A stretch of DNA of 64,000 bases from Streptomyces griseoloalbus (GTDB taxonomy: Bacteria; Actinomycetota; Actinomycetes; Streptomycetales; Streptomycetaceae), in the NCBI GenBank assembly GCA_014650015.1, contig BMUD01000031.1:1-64000 (forward strand). The letters run 5' to 3'. The position numbers and the translations under genes were made by a program. Each line of letters opens with the position of its first letter. Position 1 is the stretch's first letter. Below, piece by piece: positions 34,605 to 46,101 of this stretch. The notes under the pieces are model-generated. The model saw only the letters and a program-made list of their open reading frames with translations, did not search any database and was not told where the DNA came from.

Positions 34605-35822
34605 CTACGCGCGTCCGGTAGCCGTCGTGCCGGACGAATCCGCCCGGCAGATGTCGTCCTCGCGCGCACAGGACACCGCGCGGTATGCGCCAACGCCGAT
34701 CTCGGCGAAGTTCCGCAGACTGTCCGTGCCCGGTTCGAAGTACCCGGCGTGCCCCTTCGCCTCCCGTGCCGACAGCACCCGCGCCCCGAATCCGGCGGCC
34801 ACCGGGTCGGCACCGTGCCCCAGGCCGCCGAGCTCCATATTGGGCACGTCCTGGATCCAGTCGTCGGCGTCCCGCATCGCCCACACCCGGGCGCCGGTGT
34901 GCAGCTGGGACGCCTTCTCGACCCGCATGCCGGGGCTGCCGGCCACCGCGATGTCCGCCACCCGGTCCGGCAGCGCGTGCGCGGCGACCCCGCACACCAC
35001 GGAGCCGTAGCTGTGGCAGAACAGCGAGACCGGAGCCTTCCCGGGCAGCCCGCGCAGCATCGCGTCCAGCCGCAGTGCGCCGTCCTCGGCGCGCATCGCC
35101 GTGGCCGCGTCCATGCCGAGCCCGCTGGGAGCGGTGTAGTCGGCCCAGGCGATCACGGCGGTGCGGGTCGTGGGGTCGGCGTAGCGCTCGGCCGCGTACA
35201 GCGACTCGGCCATGCCGACCGGCGCCGCGTACTTGCGGTGGGTGCGCTGGAAGGTGAGCAGATCGGTGTCGGCGCCGGGGACGACGACGGAGACCCGCTC
35301 GGCCTCGCGCAGGTCGCCGAAGACCTCGGCGACCCGGCCCGAGCCCGACGGATTGAAGGCGAGGATCTTCCGGCCCGGATGCATCAGCGCCGCGAAGCGG
35401 TTCATCCGGCGGCCCGCCTGATGCTGGCCCGAGGCGGTGAGCCGTTTGTCGTGCAGGCGTTTCAGCTCGACCTCGCGGGCCTGCCCCAGCGCGATGCGGT
35501 TGGCGCGGTAGCGCAGCTGCACCGGCGCGCCGTTCATGTTGCCGACCGCCAGCGGATAGCGGCGGGCGAGACTCGCACGCTGCCCCTCGGTGAGGGAGGC
35601 GAAGAACCGGGCCAGCCGCGCCGGCGCCGACTGCGCGTCCGGCAGCCGGTGGCCGGCTATCCGGCCGTGCTCCCAGGCGCTGAGCGAGGCCTGGAGGGGA
35701 GCCGCGTCGCGCTGGTGGCGCAACGCCGTCCAGCCGGTGGTCGCCAGCATCACGAAAACGACGGCGAGCGCGAGCAGCGCACGCCAGAGGTTCAGTTGCG
35801 GGGAGGTGTCGAAGGAAGTCAC
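34605..35822 (-). CDS. Membrane-anchored extracellular alpha/beta hydrolase (DUF1023 type)
   Basis: The product has 405 residues from GTG 35822; no ribosome site precedes it, so it may be leaderless. One hydrophobic segment (LWRALLALAVVFVMLATTGW, about 12-31) is an uncleaved anchor or signal. The hydrolase domain includes the elbow CHSYGSVVCG with the Ser nucleophile and a late His in AGYFEPGTDS-proximal sequence (GHAGYF). Proteins of this type are secreted esterases or lipases of unknown substrate. Four or more Cys outside the elbow may form disulphides. Confidence 0.82.
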   Translation of the reverse strand: MTSFDTSPQLNLWRALLALAVVFVMLATTGWTALRHQRDAAPLQASLSAWEHGRIAGHRLPDAQSAPARLARFFASLTEGQRASLARRYPLAVGNMNGAPVQLRYRANRIALGQAREVELKRLHDKRLTASGQHQAGRRMNRFAALMHPGRKILAFNPSGSGRVAEVFGDLREAERVSVVVPGADTDLLTFQRTHRKYAAPVGMAESLYAAERYADPTTRTAVIAWADYTAPSGLGMDAATAMRAEDGALRLDAMLRGLPGKAPVSLFCHSYGSVVCGVAAHALPDRVADIAVAGSPGMRVEKASQLHTGARVWAMRDADDWIQDVPNMELGGLGHGADPVAAGFGARVLSAREAKGHAGYFEPGTDSLRNFAEIGVGAYRAVSCAREDDICRADSSGTTATGRA

Positions 35823-35903
35823 TGGGAGGACACACTAGGAGAACGGGAGGGTCTCGCGTGAATCAAGTGACCGGTATCACGTTTCGGTGAGGCGCATCGG
35901 GGA

Positions 35904-36566
35904 TCAACCCGCACGCCAGTTCCCCGCGAGGGCCGGCCCCAGCTGGTCCAGATAGGTCGCCATCAGGTCGCGCATGGCGTCGACCCCGAGGTCGTCCCCG
36001 GCCGACCACAGGCGTTCCGTCACCCGGATCACCCCACCGAAGGCGGCCAGCAGGATCCTCGGCCGCGGATCGGCGTCCACGTCGAGCCGCTCCCGCTCGG
36101 CGATGATCCGGGCCAGCTCCTCCTCCAGCTCCGCCGCGCGGCGCAGATGGGCGGCGAGCAGCGCGGGCGTCGACTCGATCACCCGGTAGACCCGCATGTG
36201 CAGCTCCAGGGGGACGAGCTGTTCGACGGCCGCGTTGATGTCGTCCCAGCTGTCCAGGACGGCCCGGCGCAGCGCCTCCAGCGGCACCTCGTCCGGCGGA
36301 CGTGCGCGTACGGCGTCGATGACGTGCGACTCCGCGAGCCGCGGGGCGAACAGCGCCACCTCCTCCTTGCTGGCGAAGTAGCGGAAGAACGTGCGCTGCG
36401 AGACGTCGACGGCCTCGGCGATGTCGTCGACGGTCGTCCGCTCGTACCCGTGCGTGGCGATCAGCTCCAGTGCGGCCCGGACCAGCGCGTCCCTGGTGCG
36501 CTGCTTCTTGCGCTCCCGCAGACCCGGCCGCGGCAGCGCGCCCACGACGGTCCCGACCGTCTCCAT
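35904..36566 (-). CDS. TetR-family transcriptional regulator
   Basis: The product has 220 residues from ATG 36566, preceded by GGGAGGAGG. The N-terminal helix-turn-helix is complete (TRDALVRAALELIATHGYERTT with VDDIAEAVDVSQRTFFRYF following). The C-terminal ligand domain is all-helical. It is divergent from an EmrB/QacA pump gene, and a 15-bp palindrome lies in the gap, so it probably represses the pump until a drug-like ligand binds. Confidence 0.92.
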   Translation of the reverse strand: METVGTVVGALPRPGLRERKKQRTRDALVRAALELIATHGYERTTVDDIAEAVDVSQRTFFRYFASKEEVALFAPRLAESHVIDAVRARPPDEVPLEALRRAVLDSWDDINAAVEQLVPLELHMRVYRVIESTPALLAAHLRRAAELEEELARIIAERERLDVDADPRPRILLAAFGGVIRVTERLWSAGDDLGVDAMRDLMATYLDQLGPALAGNWRAG

Positions 36567-36648
36567 GGGTCCTCCTCCCACTGTTTCCCCAGTTCAGGCT
36601 ACCGGCGAGTGTCATGTCAGTTACCGACTAGTGAATTGGTTTGTCAAC

Positions 36649-36663
36649 TGTCAGTGGCTGACA
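36649..36663. promoter_or_regulatory. TetR-type operator before the MFS pump
   Basis: TGTCAG-TGG-CTGACA is a perfect 15-bp inverted repeat 14 bp before the pump ATG. A second partial copy (TGTCAGTTACCGACT) lies at 36615-36629, nearer the tetR start. A TTGTCA hexamer at 36641 may be the pump's -35 box, so the operator would block polymerase. Confidence 0.6.
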
Positions 36664-36677
36664 TTAGCCTCGAACAC

Positions 36678-38297
36678 ATGACTAGTCAGACCACCATCGA
36701 CAAGGCGGGGCCGGGGGACGGGACACCGGCTGCCCCGTCGGACGCGACGCCGGGCAAGGGGTTGCGCGGGCACCCCTGGTTCACCCTCTTCACCGTCGCC
36801 GTAGGGGTCATGATGGTGGCCCTCGACGGCACCATCGTGGCCATCGCGAACCCGGCCATCGCCAGCGACCTGGGCGCCACCTTCGCCGAGGTCCAGTGGA
36901 TCACCAACGCCTACTTCCTCGCCCTCGCGGTCTGCCTGATCACCGCGGGCAAGCTCGGTGACCGCTTCGGGCACCGGCAGACCTTCCTCATCGGTGTCGT
37001 CGGCTTCGCCGCCGCCTCGGGTGCCATCGGGCTGTCCGACAGCATCGCGATGGTGATCGTCTTCCGTGTGTTCCAGGGCCTGTTCGGCGCGCTGCTGATG
37101 CCGGCCGCGCTCGGCCTGCTGCGGGCCACCTTCCCGGCCGAGAAGCTCAACATGGCCATCGGTATCTGGGGCATGGTCATCGGCGCGTCCACCGCGGGCG
37201 GCCCGATCCTCGGCGGTGTCCTCGTCGAGCACGTCAACTGGCAGTCGGTGTTCTTCATCAACGTGCCGGTCGGCGTCCTCGCCGTCGCGCTCGGCGCGTG
37301 GATCCTGCTCGACCACCGCGCGCAGAACGCCCCGCGCTCCTTCGACATCCTCGGCATAGGCCTGCTGTCCGGCGCGATGTTCTGCCTCGTCTGGGCCCTG
37401 ATCAAGGCCCCCGAGTGGGGCTGGGGCGACACCAGGACCTGGGCGTTCATCGTGGTCTCGGCCGTCGGCTTCGGACTCTTCGCCTGGTGGGAGACGAAGG
37501 TCGAGGAGCCGCTGATCCCGCTGGGGCTGTTCCGCTCCGTCGCGCTGTCCGCGGGCGTCGTGCTGATGGTCCTGATGGCCATCGCCTTCATGGGCGGCCT
37601 GTTCTTCGTCACCTTCTATCTGCAGAACGTGCACGGCATGAGCCCGATCGACGCCGGTATGCACCTGCTCCCGCTCACCGGCATGATGATCGTGGGCTCG
37701 CCGCTCGCGGGCGCGATGATCACCAAGGTCGGTCCGCGCATCCCGCTGGCCGGCGGCATGGCGTTCACCGCGATCGCCATGTACGGCATGTCGACGCTGG
37801 AGACGGACACCGGCAGCGGCGTGATGTCGCTCTGGTTCGCCCTGCTCGGTCTCGGCCTCGCGCCGGTCATGGTCGGCGCCACCGAGGTCATCGTCGGCAA
37901 CGCTCCGATGGAGCTCTCCGGCGTCGCCGGCGGTCTCCAGCAGGCCGCCATGCAGATCGGCGGCAGCCTCGGTACGGCCGTGCTCGGCGCCGTGATGGCC
38001 TCCAAGGTCGACAGTGACCTCGAGGACAACTGGGCGAAGGCCGGACTCCCGCCGCTCACCCCGGAGCAGGCCGGCCAGGCCTCCGAGGCCGTCCAGGTCG
38101 GTGTGGCGCCGGTGGCCGAGGGCACGCCCGAGGCGGTCGCCGCGAAGATCACCGACGTCGCCCACGACACCTTCATCTCCGGCATGAGCCTGGCGTCCCT
38201 GGTCGCCGCCGGAGTCGCCGCCGCGGCGGTGCTGGTCGCGTTCCTCACCAAGCGCGGTGAGAACGCGGAGGCCGGCGCGGGCGTCGGCCACATCTGA
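36678..38297 (+). CDS. MFS drug exporter, EmrB/QacA (DHA2) family
   Basis: The product has 539 residues with about 14 predicted transmembrane helices. Motif A is GKLGDRFGHRQTF in loop 2-3 and motif C-like GASTAGGPILGGVL follows in helix 5. The ALDGTIVAIANPAI motif in helix 1 is the DHA2 hallmark (LDxTxVNxALP). It probably exports drugs or endogenous metabolites using the proton gradient. It is controlled by the divergent TetR protein. Confidence 0.94.
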   Translation: MTSQTTIDKAGPGDGTPAAPSDATPGKGLRGHPWFTLFTVAVGVMMVALDGTIVAIANPAIASDLGATFAEVQWITNAYFLALAVCLITAGKLGDRFGHRQTFLIGVVGFAAASGAIGLSDSIAMVIVFRVFQGLFGALLMPAALGLLRATFPAEKLNMAIGIWGMVIGASTAGGPILGGVLVEHVNWQSVFFINVPVGVLAVALGAWILLDHRAQNAPRSFDILGIGLLSGAMFCLVWALIKAPEWGWGDTRTWAFIVVSAVGFGLFAWWETKVEEPLIPLGLFRSVALSAGVVLMVLMAIAFMGGLFFVTFYLQNVHGMSPIDAGMHLLPLTGMMIVGSPLAGAMITKVGPRIPLAGGMAFTAIAMYGMSTLETDTGSGVMSLWFALLGLGLAPVMVGATEVIVGNAPMELSGVAGGLQQAAMQIGGSLGTAVLGAVMASKVDSDLEDNWAKAGLPPLTPEQAGQASEAVQVGVAPVAEGTPEAVAAKITDVAHDTFISGMSLASLVAAGVAAAAVLVAFLTKRGENAEAGAGVGHI

Positions 38298-38300
38298 CGG

Positions 38301-38342
38301 ACCGGGTGGCCGGGTTCGCTCATCAGAGTGAACCGACCCGGT
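38301..38342 (+). terminator. Terminator after the MFS pump
   Basis: A long imperfect stem from ACCGGGT to ACCCGGT, with inner GGTTCGCTC/GAGTGAACC pairing and an ATCA loop, begins 4 bp after the pump stop codon. Confidence 0.65.
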
Positions 38343-38418
38343 GATCCCTCCCCTCCGGAAGGCACCGCAGGTCACAGTGGGTCATGTCCTGCGCAGGGCA
38401 TGGAGGATGCCGGCTGCG

Positions 38419-38445
38419 GCGCGCTGCTGGAGGGGGGCAGCGCGC
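38419..38445 (+). other. Hairpin in the leader of the DUF4190 gene
   Basis: GCGCGCTGC / GCAGCGCGC form a perfect 9-bp stem with a 9-nt loop. It sits about 65 bp before the start at 38510, in a 167-bp leader that also contains the palindrome GTGAATTCAC near 38478. I cannot match it to a known riboswitch. Confidence 0.4.
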
Positions 38446-38509
38446 AGGCAGCGGCCCTCACCTGCCTTCCGTACGGCGTGAATTCACCGCCGAAGCGGGG
38501 GTACCCGCC

Positions 38510-38869
38510 ATGACAACGAACCCGAAGCAACCTCAACCAACCAACGGGTTCAGGGAGTTGATGATGGCGAGCTTCGGACATGGAACGCGCAGGTACCCCC
38601 GCTCACGTGGCCGGACGTGGTCACGGACCGGGCCGGATCGCGCGACGCTCGGAATCATCGGAGTCATCTGCGCGGTCGCCGGATTCTTCGTGCTGGGGAT
38701 CGTCCTCGGCCCCGCGGCGATCGTCTGCGGCTGGCTCGCCATGGGCCGCAGCTGGGCGGGTTCCCGCCCGGTGACGGCCGTGGTCGCCCTCGTCCTGGGC
38801 GCCATCGACACGCTTCTGGCGCTCATCCTGCTGGCCGGAGCGACCACGTGGGGCCCCGGGATGTTCTGA
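38510..38869 (+). CDS. Small DUF4190-type membrane protein
   Basis: The product has 119 residues. After a basic N-terminus, two hydrophobic segments (IIGVICAVAGFFVLGIVLG and VTAVVALVLGAIDTLLALIL) with the linker AAIVCGWLAMGRSW fit DUF4190, a small family of two-helix membrane proteins of unknown role. The start could instead be ATG 38561, which has AGGGAG 5-6 nt upstream; the shorter form would begin MMASFGHG and keep both helices. Confidence 0.75.
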   Translation: MTTNPKQPQPTNGFRELMMASFGHGTRRYPRSRGRTWSRTGPDRATLGIIGVICAVAGFFVLGIVLGPAAIVCGWLAMGRSWAGSRPVTAVVALVLGAIDTLLALILLAGATTWGPGMF

Positions 38870-38887
38870 CCCGGGGTACGAAGGGAC

Positions 38888-38914
38888 GGGCCTCCGGCGT
38901 GCCGCCGGAGGCCC
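38888..38914 (+). terminator. Strong terminator after the DUF4190 gene
   Basis: Twelve-bp perfect arms GGGCCTCCGGCG / CGCCGGAGGCCC close a TGC loop 19 bp past the stop codon. Confidence 0.75.
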
Positions 38915-39078
38915 ACCCGTGTTCCGGTGTGCCGCGGCCGGCTCCAGCGCCGCCACCTCGGCGCGCAGCGCCCGGACCCGCATGGGCGACGGCGAAGGCC
39001 ACGGCCGGGCCGAGGAGCGGCCGCTGGGTGCGGTGTCCCCAGGGACCTGGGCCGACTGCTGCTTCATGGCCCGCGTCA

Positions 39079-39100
39079 CATCGCATCGCATCGCATCGCG
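39079..39100. repeat. Pentanucleotide repeat CATCG
   Basis: CATCG occurs four times in a row (ending CATCGCG) in the 351-bp convergent spacer between DUF4190 and aceE. It is a simple-sequence tract beside a hairpin and the 35-bp tandem repeats. Confidence 0.6.
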
Positions 39101-39135
39101 ACGGGGCGGTGTACCCGCAGGTGCACCGCCCCGTC
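39100..39135. terminator. Convergent hairpin downstream of aceE
   Basis: Twelve-bp perfect arms GACGGGGCGGTG / CACCGCCCCGTC close a 12-nt loop. It lies about 90 bp past the aceE stop on the - strand, beyond the tandem repeats, and may end aceE transcription. Confidence 0.6.
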
Positions 39136-39220
39136 ACCGCGCCGCACGCGTTACGCGTCGCCGCCCCGTCACCGCGCCGCACGCGTTACGCGTCGCCGCC
39201 CCGTCCCCGCGCCGCACGCG

Positions 39221-39235
<15 letters not shown>
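39131..39235. repeat. Three 35-bp tandem repeats overlapping the aceE stop
   Basis: Units start at 39131, 39166 and 39201 and are near identical. Each contains ACGCGTTACGCGT, which on the - strand includes the last aceE codon and its TAA stop. The copy at 39201 holds the real gene end; the other two lie downstream, so the gene's 3' end has been duplicated in tandem. Confidence 0.85.
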
Positions 39236-41968
<2,733 letters not shown>

Positions 41969-42370
41969 GCTGTTCCTTACCTGTCAGAGGGCCGTGAGAA
42001 GGCCGCTGTTTCGCTGATACGGCCGGATTTGCGCCGCTCCCCATGGTCCACCTCGAGGCCGCGAACGTCATCTCTACCGGGAGGTAATCCGGACGTGGGA
42101 CCGGTACGGTGACGCATGGGACGAACACGTGCGAGTCTCGTACCCACGGACGGTTCCCAAACGCCCAAACGGGGCACAAAAGTGTGGTGCACGTCACTGC
42201 GGGCCATGATGGTGTGCCTGGAGTTGCGGTGACCCGGCCAGGAACGTCACCGTTTCGGCGGTCCGGACGGCCGGGTACTTGCGCGATCCGTCCCGCCCGT
42301 GTGGACTACGGCCAAGCTTCGCGCACGCGCGTGGCTGAGATATTCCCAAGACATGATCAGGAGGCAACCC
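41969..42370. other. 402-bp divergent spacer aceE / DUF3052
   Basis: This gene-free stretch must hold the promoters of aceE (leftward) and DUF3052 (rightward). The only structure I can support is the perfect inverted repeat CGGTGAC-N12-GTCACCG at 42227-42252, a possible operator. I see no RNA gene or small ORF worth calling. Confidence 0.5.
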
Positions 42371-42808
42371 GTGAGCGCGACCGCGGACCACGCGGAGGAG
42401 CGGACGAACCCTGCCGCCAGGCTGGGGTTCCAGCCCGGGCAGGTGGTCCAGGAGATCGGCTACGACGACGACGTCGACCAGGAGCTCCGCGAGGCCATTG
42501 AGGGCGTCATCGAGAGCGACCTTGTCGATGAGGACTACGACGACGTGGCCGACGCCGTTGTGTTGTGGTTCCGCGACGACGACGGCGACCTGACGGATGC
42601 GCTGGTGGATGCCACCACGTACATCGAAGAAGGCGGCGCGATTCTGCTGTTCACGCCGAAGACCGGCCGTTCGGGGTATGTGGAGCCGAGTGACATCTCG
42701 GAAGCCGCCACCACGGCAGGCCTGACGGCGTCCAAGAGCGTCAGCGTCGGCAAGGACTGGAGCGGCAGCCGGCTCGCGACGCCGAAGGCGGCCAAGTCGA
42801 AGCGGTAG
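42371..42808 (+). CDS. DUF3052 protein
   Basis: The product has 145 residues from GTG 42371, with GGAGG 6 nt upstream. It is acidic (DDDVDQELREAIEG, DLVDEDYDDVADA) and soluble, with the family pattern LGFQPGQVVQEIGYDDDVD and a C-terminal KDWSGSRL. The function is unknown; the gene is conserved in actinobacteria next to aceE. Confidence 0.88.
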   Translation: MSATADHAEERTNPAARLGFQPGQVVQEIGYDDDVDQELREAIEGVIESDLVDEDYDDVADAVVLWFRDDDGDLTDALVDATTYIEEGGAILLFTPKTGRSGYVEPSDISEAATTAGLTASKSVSVGKDWSGSRLATPKAAKSKR

Positions 42809-42922
42809 ACCACACCCGGGGGCGGGCCGGCCACATCGTGCGTCGGCCCGTCCGCCGGCCCCGCGGGCTCCCTGCGTAGGGTGTTTCCGAGCGAAGCACC
42901 CCCCGAAGGGACGAACACGACG

Positions 42923-43381
42923 ATGGCGATCCAGGTCGGCGACAAGGCCCCCGACTTCGAGCTCAAGGACAACCACGGTGCCACCGTGAAGCTGTCCGAC
43001 TACCGTGGACGGAAGAACGTGGTGGTGCTCTTCTACCCGTTCGCCTTCACCGGTGTGTGCACGGGCGAGCTGTGCGAGGTCCGTGACCACCTGCCGCAGT
43101 TCTCCGACCGGGACACCCAGGTACTCGCCGTGTCCAACGACTCCATCCACACCCTGCGCGTCTTCGCCGAGCAGGAGGGCCTGGAGTACCCGCTGCTCAG
43201 CGACTTCTGGCCGCACGGCAACGTCTCGCGCGCGTACGGCGTCTTCGACGAGGACAAGGGATGCGCCGTGCGCGGGACCTTCATCATCGACAAGGAGGGC
43301 GTCGTGCGCTGGACCGTCCTCAACGGTCTGCCGGACGCCCGTGACCTGAACGAGTACGTCAAGGCGCTCGACAGCCTGTGA
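42923..43381 (+). CDS. Peroxiredoxin (AhpE-like)
   Basis: The product has 152 residues, a thioredoxin-fold peroxidase that reduces hydrogen peroxide and organic peroxides. The peroxidatic Cys46 is in PFAFTGVCTGELC; Cys51 five residues on could be a resolving cysteine, and a third Cys lies in KGCAVRG. The motif set fits the AhpE subgroup. Its place just upstream of the TerD genes suggests a shared oxidative/envelope stress setting, though each gene has its own ribosome site and a 113-bp gap follows. Confidence 0.92.
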   Translation: MAIQVGDKAPDFELKDNHGATVKLSDYRGRKNVVVLFYPFAFTGVCTGELCEVRDHLPQFSDRDTQVLAVSNDSIHTLRVFAEQEGLEYPLLSDFWPHGNVSRAYGVFDEDKGCAVRGTFIIDKEGVVRWTVLNGLPDARDLNEYVKALDSL

Positions 43382-43494
43382 TTCTCCGGCTCCAGGACCT
43401 GCGGGCGCCGGGAACCCGTCACTAGGATCGACTCGTTGATCCGACATCCAACGCACTACGGGGCTTCCCGCCCCCGGACACCAATGGAGGACTC

Positions 43495-44070
43495 GTGGGA
43501 GTCAGCCTCAGCAAGGGCGGCAACGTATCGCTGACCAAGGAGGCGCCGGGCCTGACCGCGGTCATCATCGGACTGGGGTGGGACGTCCGCACCACGACCG
43601 GCACCGACTTCGACCTGGACGCCAGCGCGCTGCTGCTGAACAACTCGGGCAAGGTCGGCAGCGACGCCAACTTCATCTTCTTCAACAACCTCAAGAGCCC
43701 GGACGGCTCGGTCGAGCACACCGGTGACAACCTCACCGGTGAGGGCGAGGGCGACGACGAGCAGATCAAGGTCAACCTGGCCGGCGTTCCTGCGGACATC
43801 GAGAAGATCGTCTTCCCGGTCTCCATCTACGACGCCGAGAACCGCCAGCAGTCCTTCGGCCAGGTGCGCAACGCGTTCATCCGCGTCGTCAACCAGGCCG
43901 GCGGCGCCGAGATCGCCCGCTACGACCTGTCGGAGGACGCCTCCACCGAGACCGCCATGGTCTTCGGCGAGCTCTACCGGCACGGCGCGGAGTGGAAGTT
44001 CCGTGCCATCGGCCAGGGCTACGCCTCCGGCCTGCGCGGCATCGCGCAGGACTTCGGAGTGAACGTCTGA
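43495..44070 (+). CDS. terD: TerD-family calcium-binding stress protein
   Basis: The product has 191 residues from GTG 43495, with GGAGG 4 nt upstream. It is a single TerD beta-sandwich beginning [17 protein letters not shown]. The Ca2+-binding acidic residues are in [11 protein letters not shown] and the [20 protein letters not shown] loop. TerD proteins belong to tellurite-resistance and stress clusters and associate with the membrane through TerC. In Streptomyces such proteins affect development. The closely similar gene at 44204 is a tandem duplicate. Confidence 0.95.
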   Translation: MGVSLSKGGNVSLTKEAPGLTAVIIGLGWDVRTTTGTDFDLDASALLLNNSGKVGSDANFIFFNNLKSPDGSVEHTGDNLTGEGEGDDEQIKVNLAGVPADIEKIVFPVSIYDAENRQQSFGQVRNAFIRVVNQAGGAEIARYDLSEDASTETAMVFGELYRHGAEWKFRAIGQGYASGLRGIAQDFGVNV

Positions 44071-44128
44071 GACGGCCACGTCCCGGGCGGGCACGCCCGA
44101 GTCCGGCCGCCTCGTACGGCCACACCGC

Positions 44129-44159
44129 CCGGCGCCGCACGGTTTACGTGCGGCGCCGG
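44129..44159 (+). terminator. Terminator between the two TerD genes
   Basis: Twelve-bp perfect arms CCGGCGCCGCAC / GTGCGGCGCCGG close a GGTTTAC loop about 58 bp past the first TerD stop. The second TerD gene therefore probably has its own promoter or is read at a reduced level. Confidence 0.75.
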
Positions 44160-44203
44160 ACGCGCAGTACCACCTGAGAAACATCACCTGGGAGGGGACC
44201 GGA

Positions 44204-44779
44204 ATGGGTGTCACGCTCGCCAAGGGAGGCAACGTCTCCCTGTCCAAGGCCGCACCGAACCTCACGCAGGTGATGGTCGGGCTCGGCTGGGACGCGCGCT
44301 CCACCACCGGAGCCCCCTTCGACCTCGACGCCAGCGCACTGGTGTGCAGCGGCGGCCGGGTCATGGGGGACGAGTGGTTCGTCTTCTACAACCAGCTCAC
44401 GAGCCCGGACGGCTCGGTGGAGCACACCGGTGACAACCTCACCGGCGAGGGCGACGGCGACGACGAATCCCTGCTGGTCGACCTCTCCAAGGTGCCCGCC
44501 CAGTGCGACAAGATCGTCTTTCCGGTCTCCATCCACATGGCCGACGAGCGCGGCCAGACCTTCGGCCAGGTCAGCAATGCCTTCATCCGCGTGGTGAACC
44601 AGGCGGACGGCCAGGAACTCGCCCGCTACGACCTGTCGGAGGACGCCTCCACCGAGACCGCGATGATCTTCGGCGAGCTCTACCGCTACCAGGGCGAGTG
44701 GAAGTTCCGTGCAGTGGGACAGGGGTACGCGTCGGGACTGCGGGGCATCGCTCTAGACTTCGGAGTCAACGTTTCGTAA
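44204..44779 (+). CDS. terD: TerD-family protein, second copy
   Basis: The product has 191 residues, the same length as its neighbour and highly similar, especially [20 protein letters not shown] and the [20 protein letters not shown] loop. Differences concentrate at residues 50-70 ([13 protein letters not shown] instead of [14 protein letters not shown]). It likely arose by tandem duplication. The DUF475 gene follows after 49 bp, so these two probably form one unit. Confidence 0.94.
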   Translation: MGVTLAKGGNVSLSKAAPNLTQVMVGLGWDARSTTGAPFDLDASALVCSGGRVMGDEWFVFYNQLTSPDGSVEHTGDNLTGEGDGDDESLLVDLSKVPAQCDKIVFPVSIHMADERGQTFGQVSNAFIRVVNQADGQELARYDLSEDASTETAMIFGELYRYQGEWKFRAVGQGYASGLRGIALDFGVNVS

Positions 44780-44828
44780 AGCCGATCACGGCAGCGGGGG
44801 AGACCCGTTAACACACCTGGGGTAGCCA

Positions 44829-45968
44829 GTGGTTTTGAAAACCTTCGGCTGGTCGTTCGCGGTCACCGCGCTCGGCCTGGTCGCAGCGGTTCTCTTCGGG
44901 GGGTGGACCGCCTTCGGCATCGTGGCGATCCTTTCCATCCTCGAGATCTCGCTGTCCTTCGACAACGCGGTGGTCAACGCCGGCATCCTGAAGAAGATGA
45001 ATGCCTTCTGGCAGAAGATCTTCCTCACCATCGGCATTCTGATCGCCGTCTTCGGTATGCGACTGGTCTTCCCCGTCGTGATCGTCGCCATCAGCGCGCA
45101 GCTCGGACCGATCGAGGCGGTCGACCTCGCGCTCAGTGACAAGGACCGTTACCAGGAACTCGTCACCGACGCCCACCCGGCGATCGCCGCGTTCGGTGGC
45201 ATGTTCCTGTTGATGATCTTCCTGGACTTCATCTTCGAGGACCGGGAGATCAAGTGGCTGACCTGGCTGGAGCGTCCGCTGGCCAAGCTCGGCAAGGTCG
45301 ACATGCTGTCGGTCTGCATCGCCCTGATCATCCTGCTGATCTCCGCGATCACCTTCGCCACCAACGCCCACCAGCACGGCGGCGCGCACGTCGACAAGTC
45401 GTCCACCGTCCTCCTCTCCGGTATCGCGGGTCTGATCACCTACATGATCGTGGGCGGTCTCTCCGGCTACTTCGAGGACAAGCTCGAAGAGGAGGAGGAA
45501 CGCGAGCACGAGGAGGAGGAGAAGGCGGAGCGCTCCGGCAAGCCCCGCACCGCGGTGGCCATGGCGGGCAAGGCCGCGTTCTTCATGTTCCTCTACCTGG
45601 AGGTCCTGGACGCGTCCTTCTCCTTCGACGGCGTGATCGGCGCCTTCGCCATCACCAACGACATCGTGCTGATGGCCCTCGGCCTGGGCATCGGTGCCAT
45701 GTACGTAAGGTCCCTCACGGTCTACCTGGTCCGCCAGGGCACCCTCGACGAATACGTCTACCTGGAGCACGGCGCCCACTACGCCATCGGCGCCCTCGCG
45801 CTGATCCTGCTCGTCACCATCCAGTACGAGATCCACGAGCTCATCACCGGCTCCATCGGCGTCATCCTGATCGGCGCCTCCTTCTGGTCCTCCGTGCGCC
45901 GCAACAAGGCGCTGGCGGCGGCCGAGGGAAACGCGGACGAGAAGACTGAGGTCTCCTCCGGAGTGTGA
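44829..45968 (+). CDS. DUF475/TerC-like integral membrane protein
   Basis: The product has 379 residues from GTG 44829. About nine hydrophobic segments are split by a long charged loop (EDKLEEEEEREHEEEEKAE, near residues 215-235). Acidic residues within helices (EISLSFDNAVVNA and LEVLDASFSFDGVIGA) repeat an S-F-D-N/G-A motif in two halves, as in TerC, and may bind metal ions. It is likely the membrane partner of the TerD proteins or a metal exporter. A strong terminator follows. Confidence 0.9.
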   Translation: MVLKTFGWSFAVTALGLVAAVLFGGWTAFGIVAILSILEISLSFDNAVVNAGILKKMNAFWQKIFLTIGILIAVFGMRLVFPVVIVAISAQLGPIEAVDLALSDKDRYQELVTDAHPAIAAFGGMFLLMIFLDFIFEDREIKWLTWLERPLAKLGKVDMLSVCIALIILLISAITFATNAHQHGGAHVDKSSTVLLSGIAGLITYMIVGGLSGYFEDKLEEEEEREHEEEEKAERSGKPRTAVAMAGKAAFFMFLYLEVLDASFSFDGVIGAFAITNDIVLMALGLGIGAMYVRSLTVYLVRQGTLDEYVYLEHGAHYAIGALALILLVTIQYEIHELITGSIGVILIGASFWSSVRRNKALAAAEGNADEKTEVSSGV

Positions 45969-45994
45969 CAACCCTCCGGGTGAGGAACGCTCTC

Positions 45995-46037
45995 GACGGG
46001 GCGGCCACCGAGGACCACTCCTCGGTGCCGCCCCGTC
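45995..46037 (+). terminator. Long-stem terminator after DUF475
   Basis: Arms of about 19-20 bp starting GACGGGGCGGC, with one bulged C and a 4-nt CCAC loop, begin 27 bp past the stop codon. One of the strongest hairpins in the window. Confidence 0.8.
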
Positions 46038-46101
46038 GGCCGTCCGGGACATGCGGTCCCGGCGGCCCGAGCGGGGTTCGACAACTGGACTTGGGGCGGG
46101 A

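Noticed and set aside
38343-38509. A c-di-AMP or cobalamin riboswitch in the DUF4190 leader.
   Set aside because: Some bases recall conserved boxes, but no full consensus or expected stem order is present.
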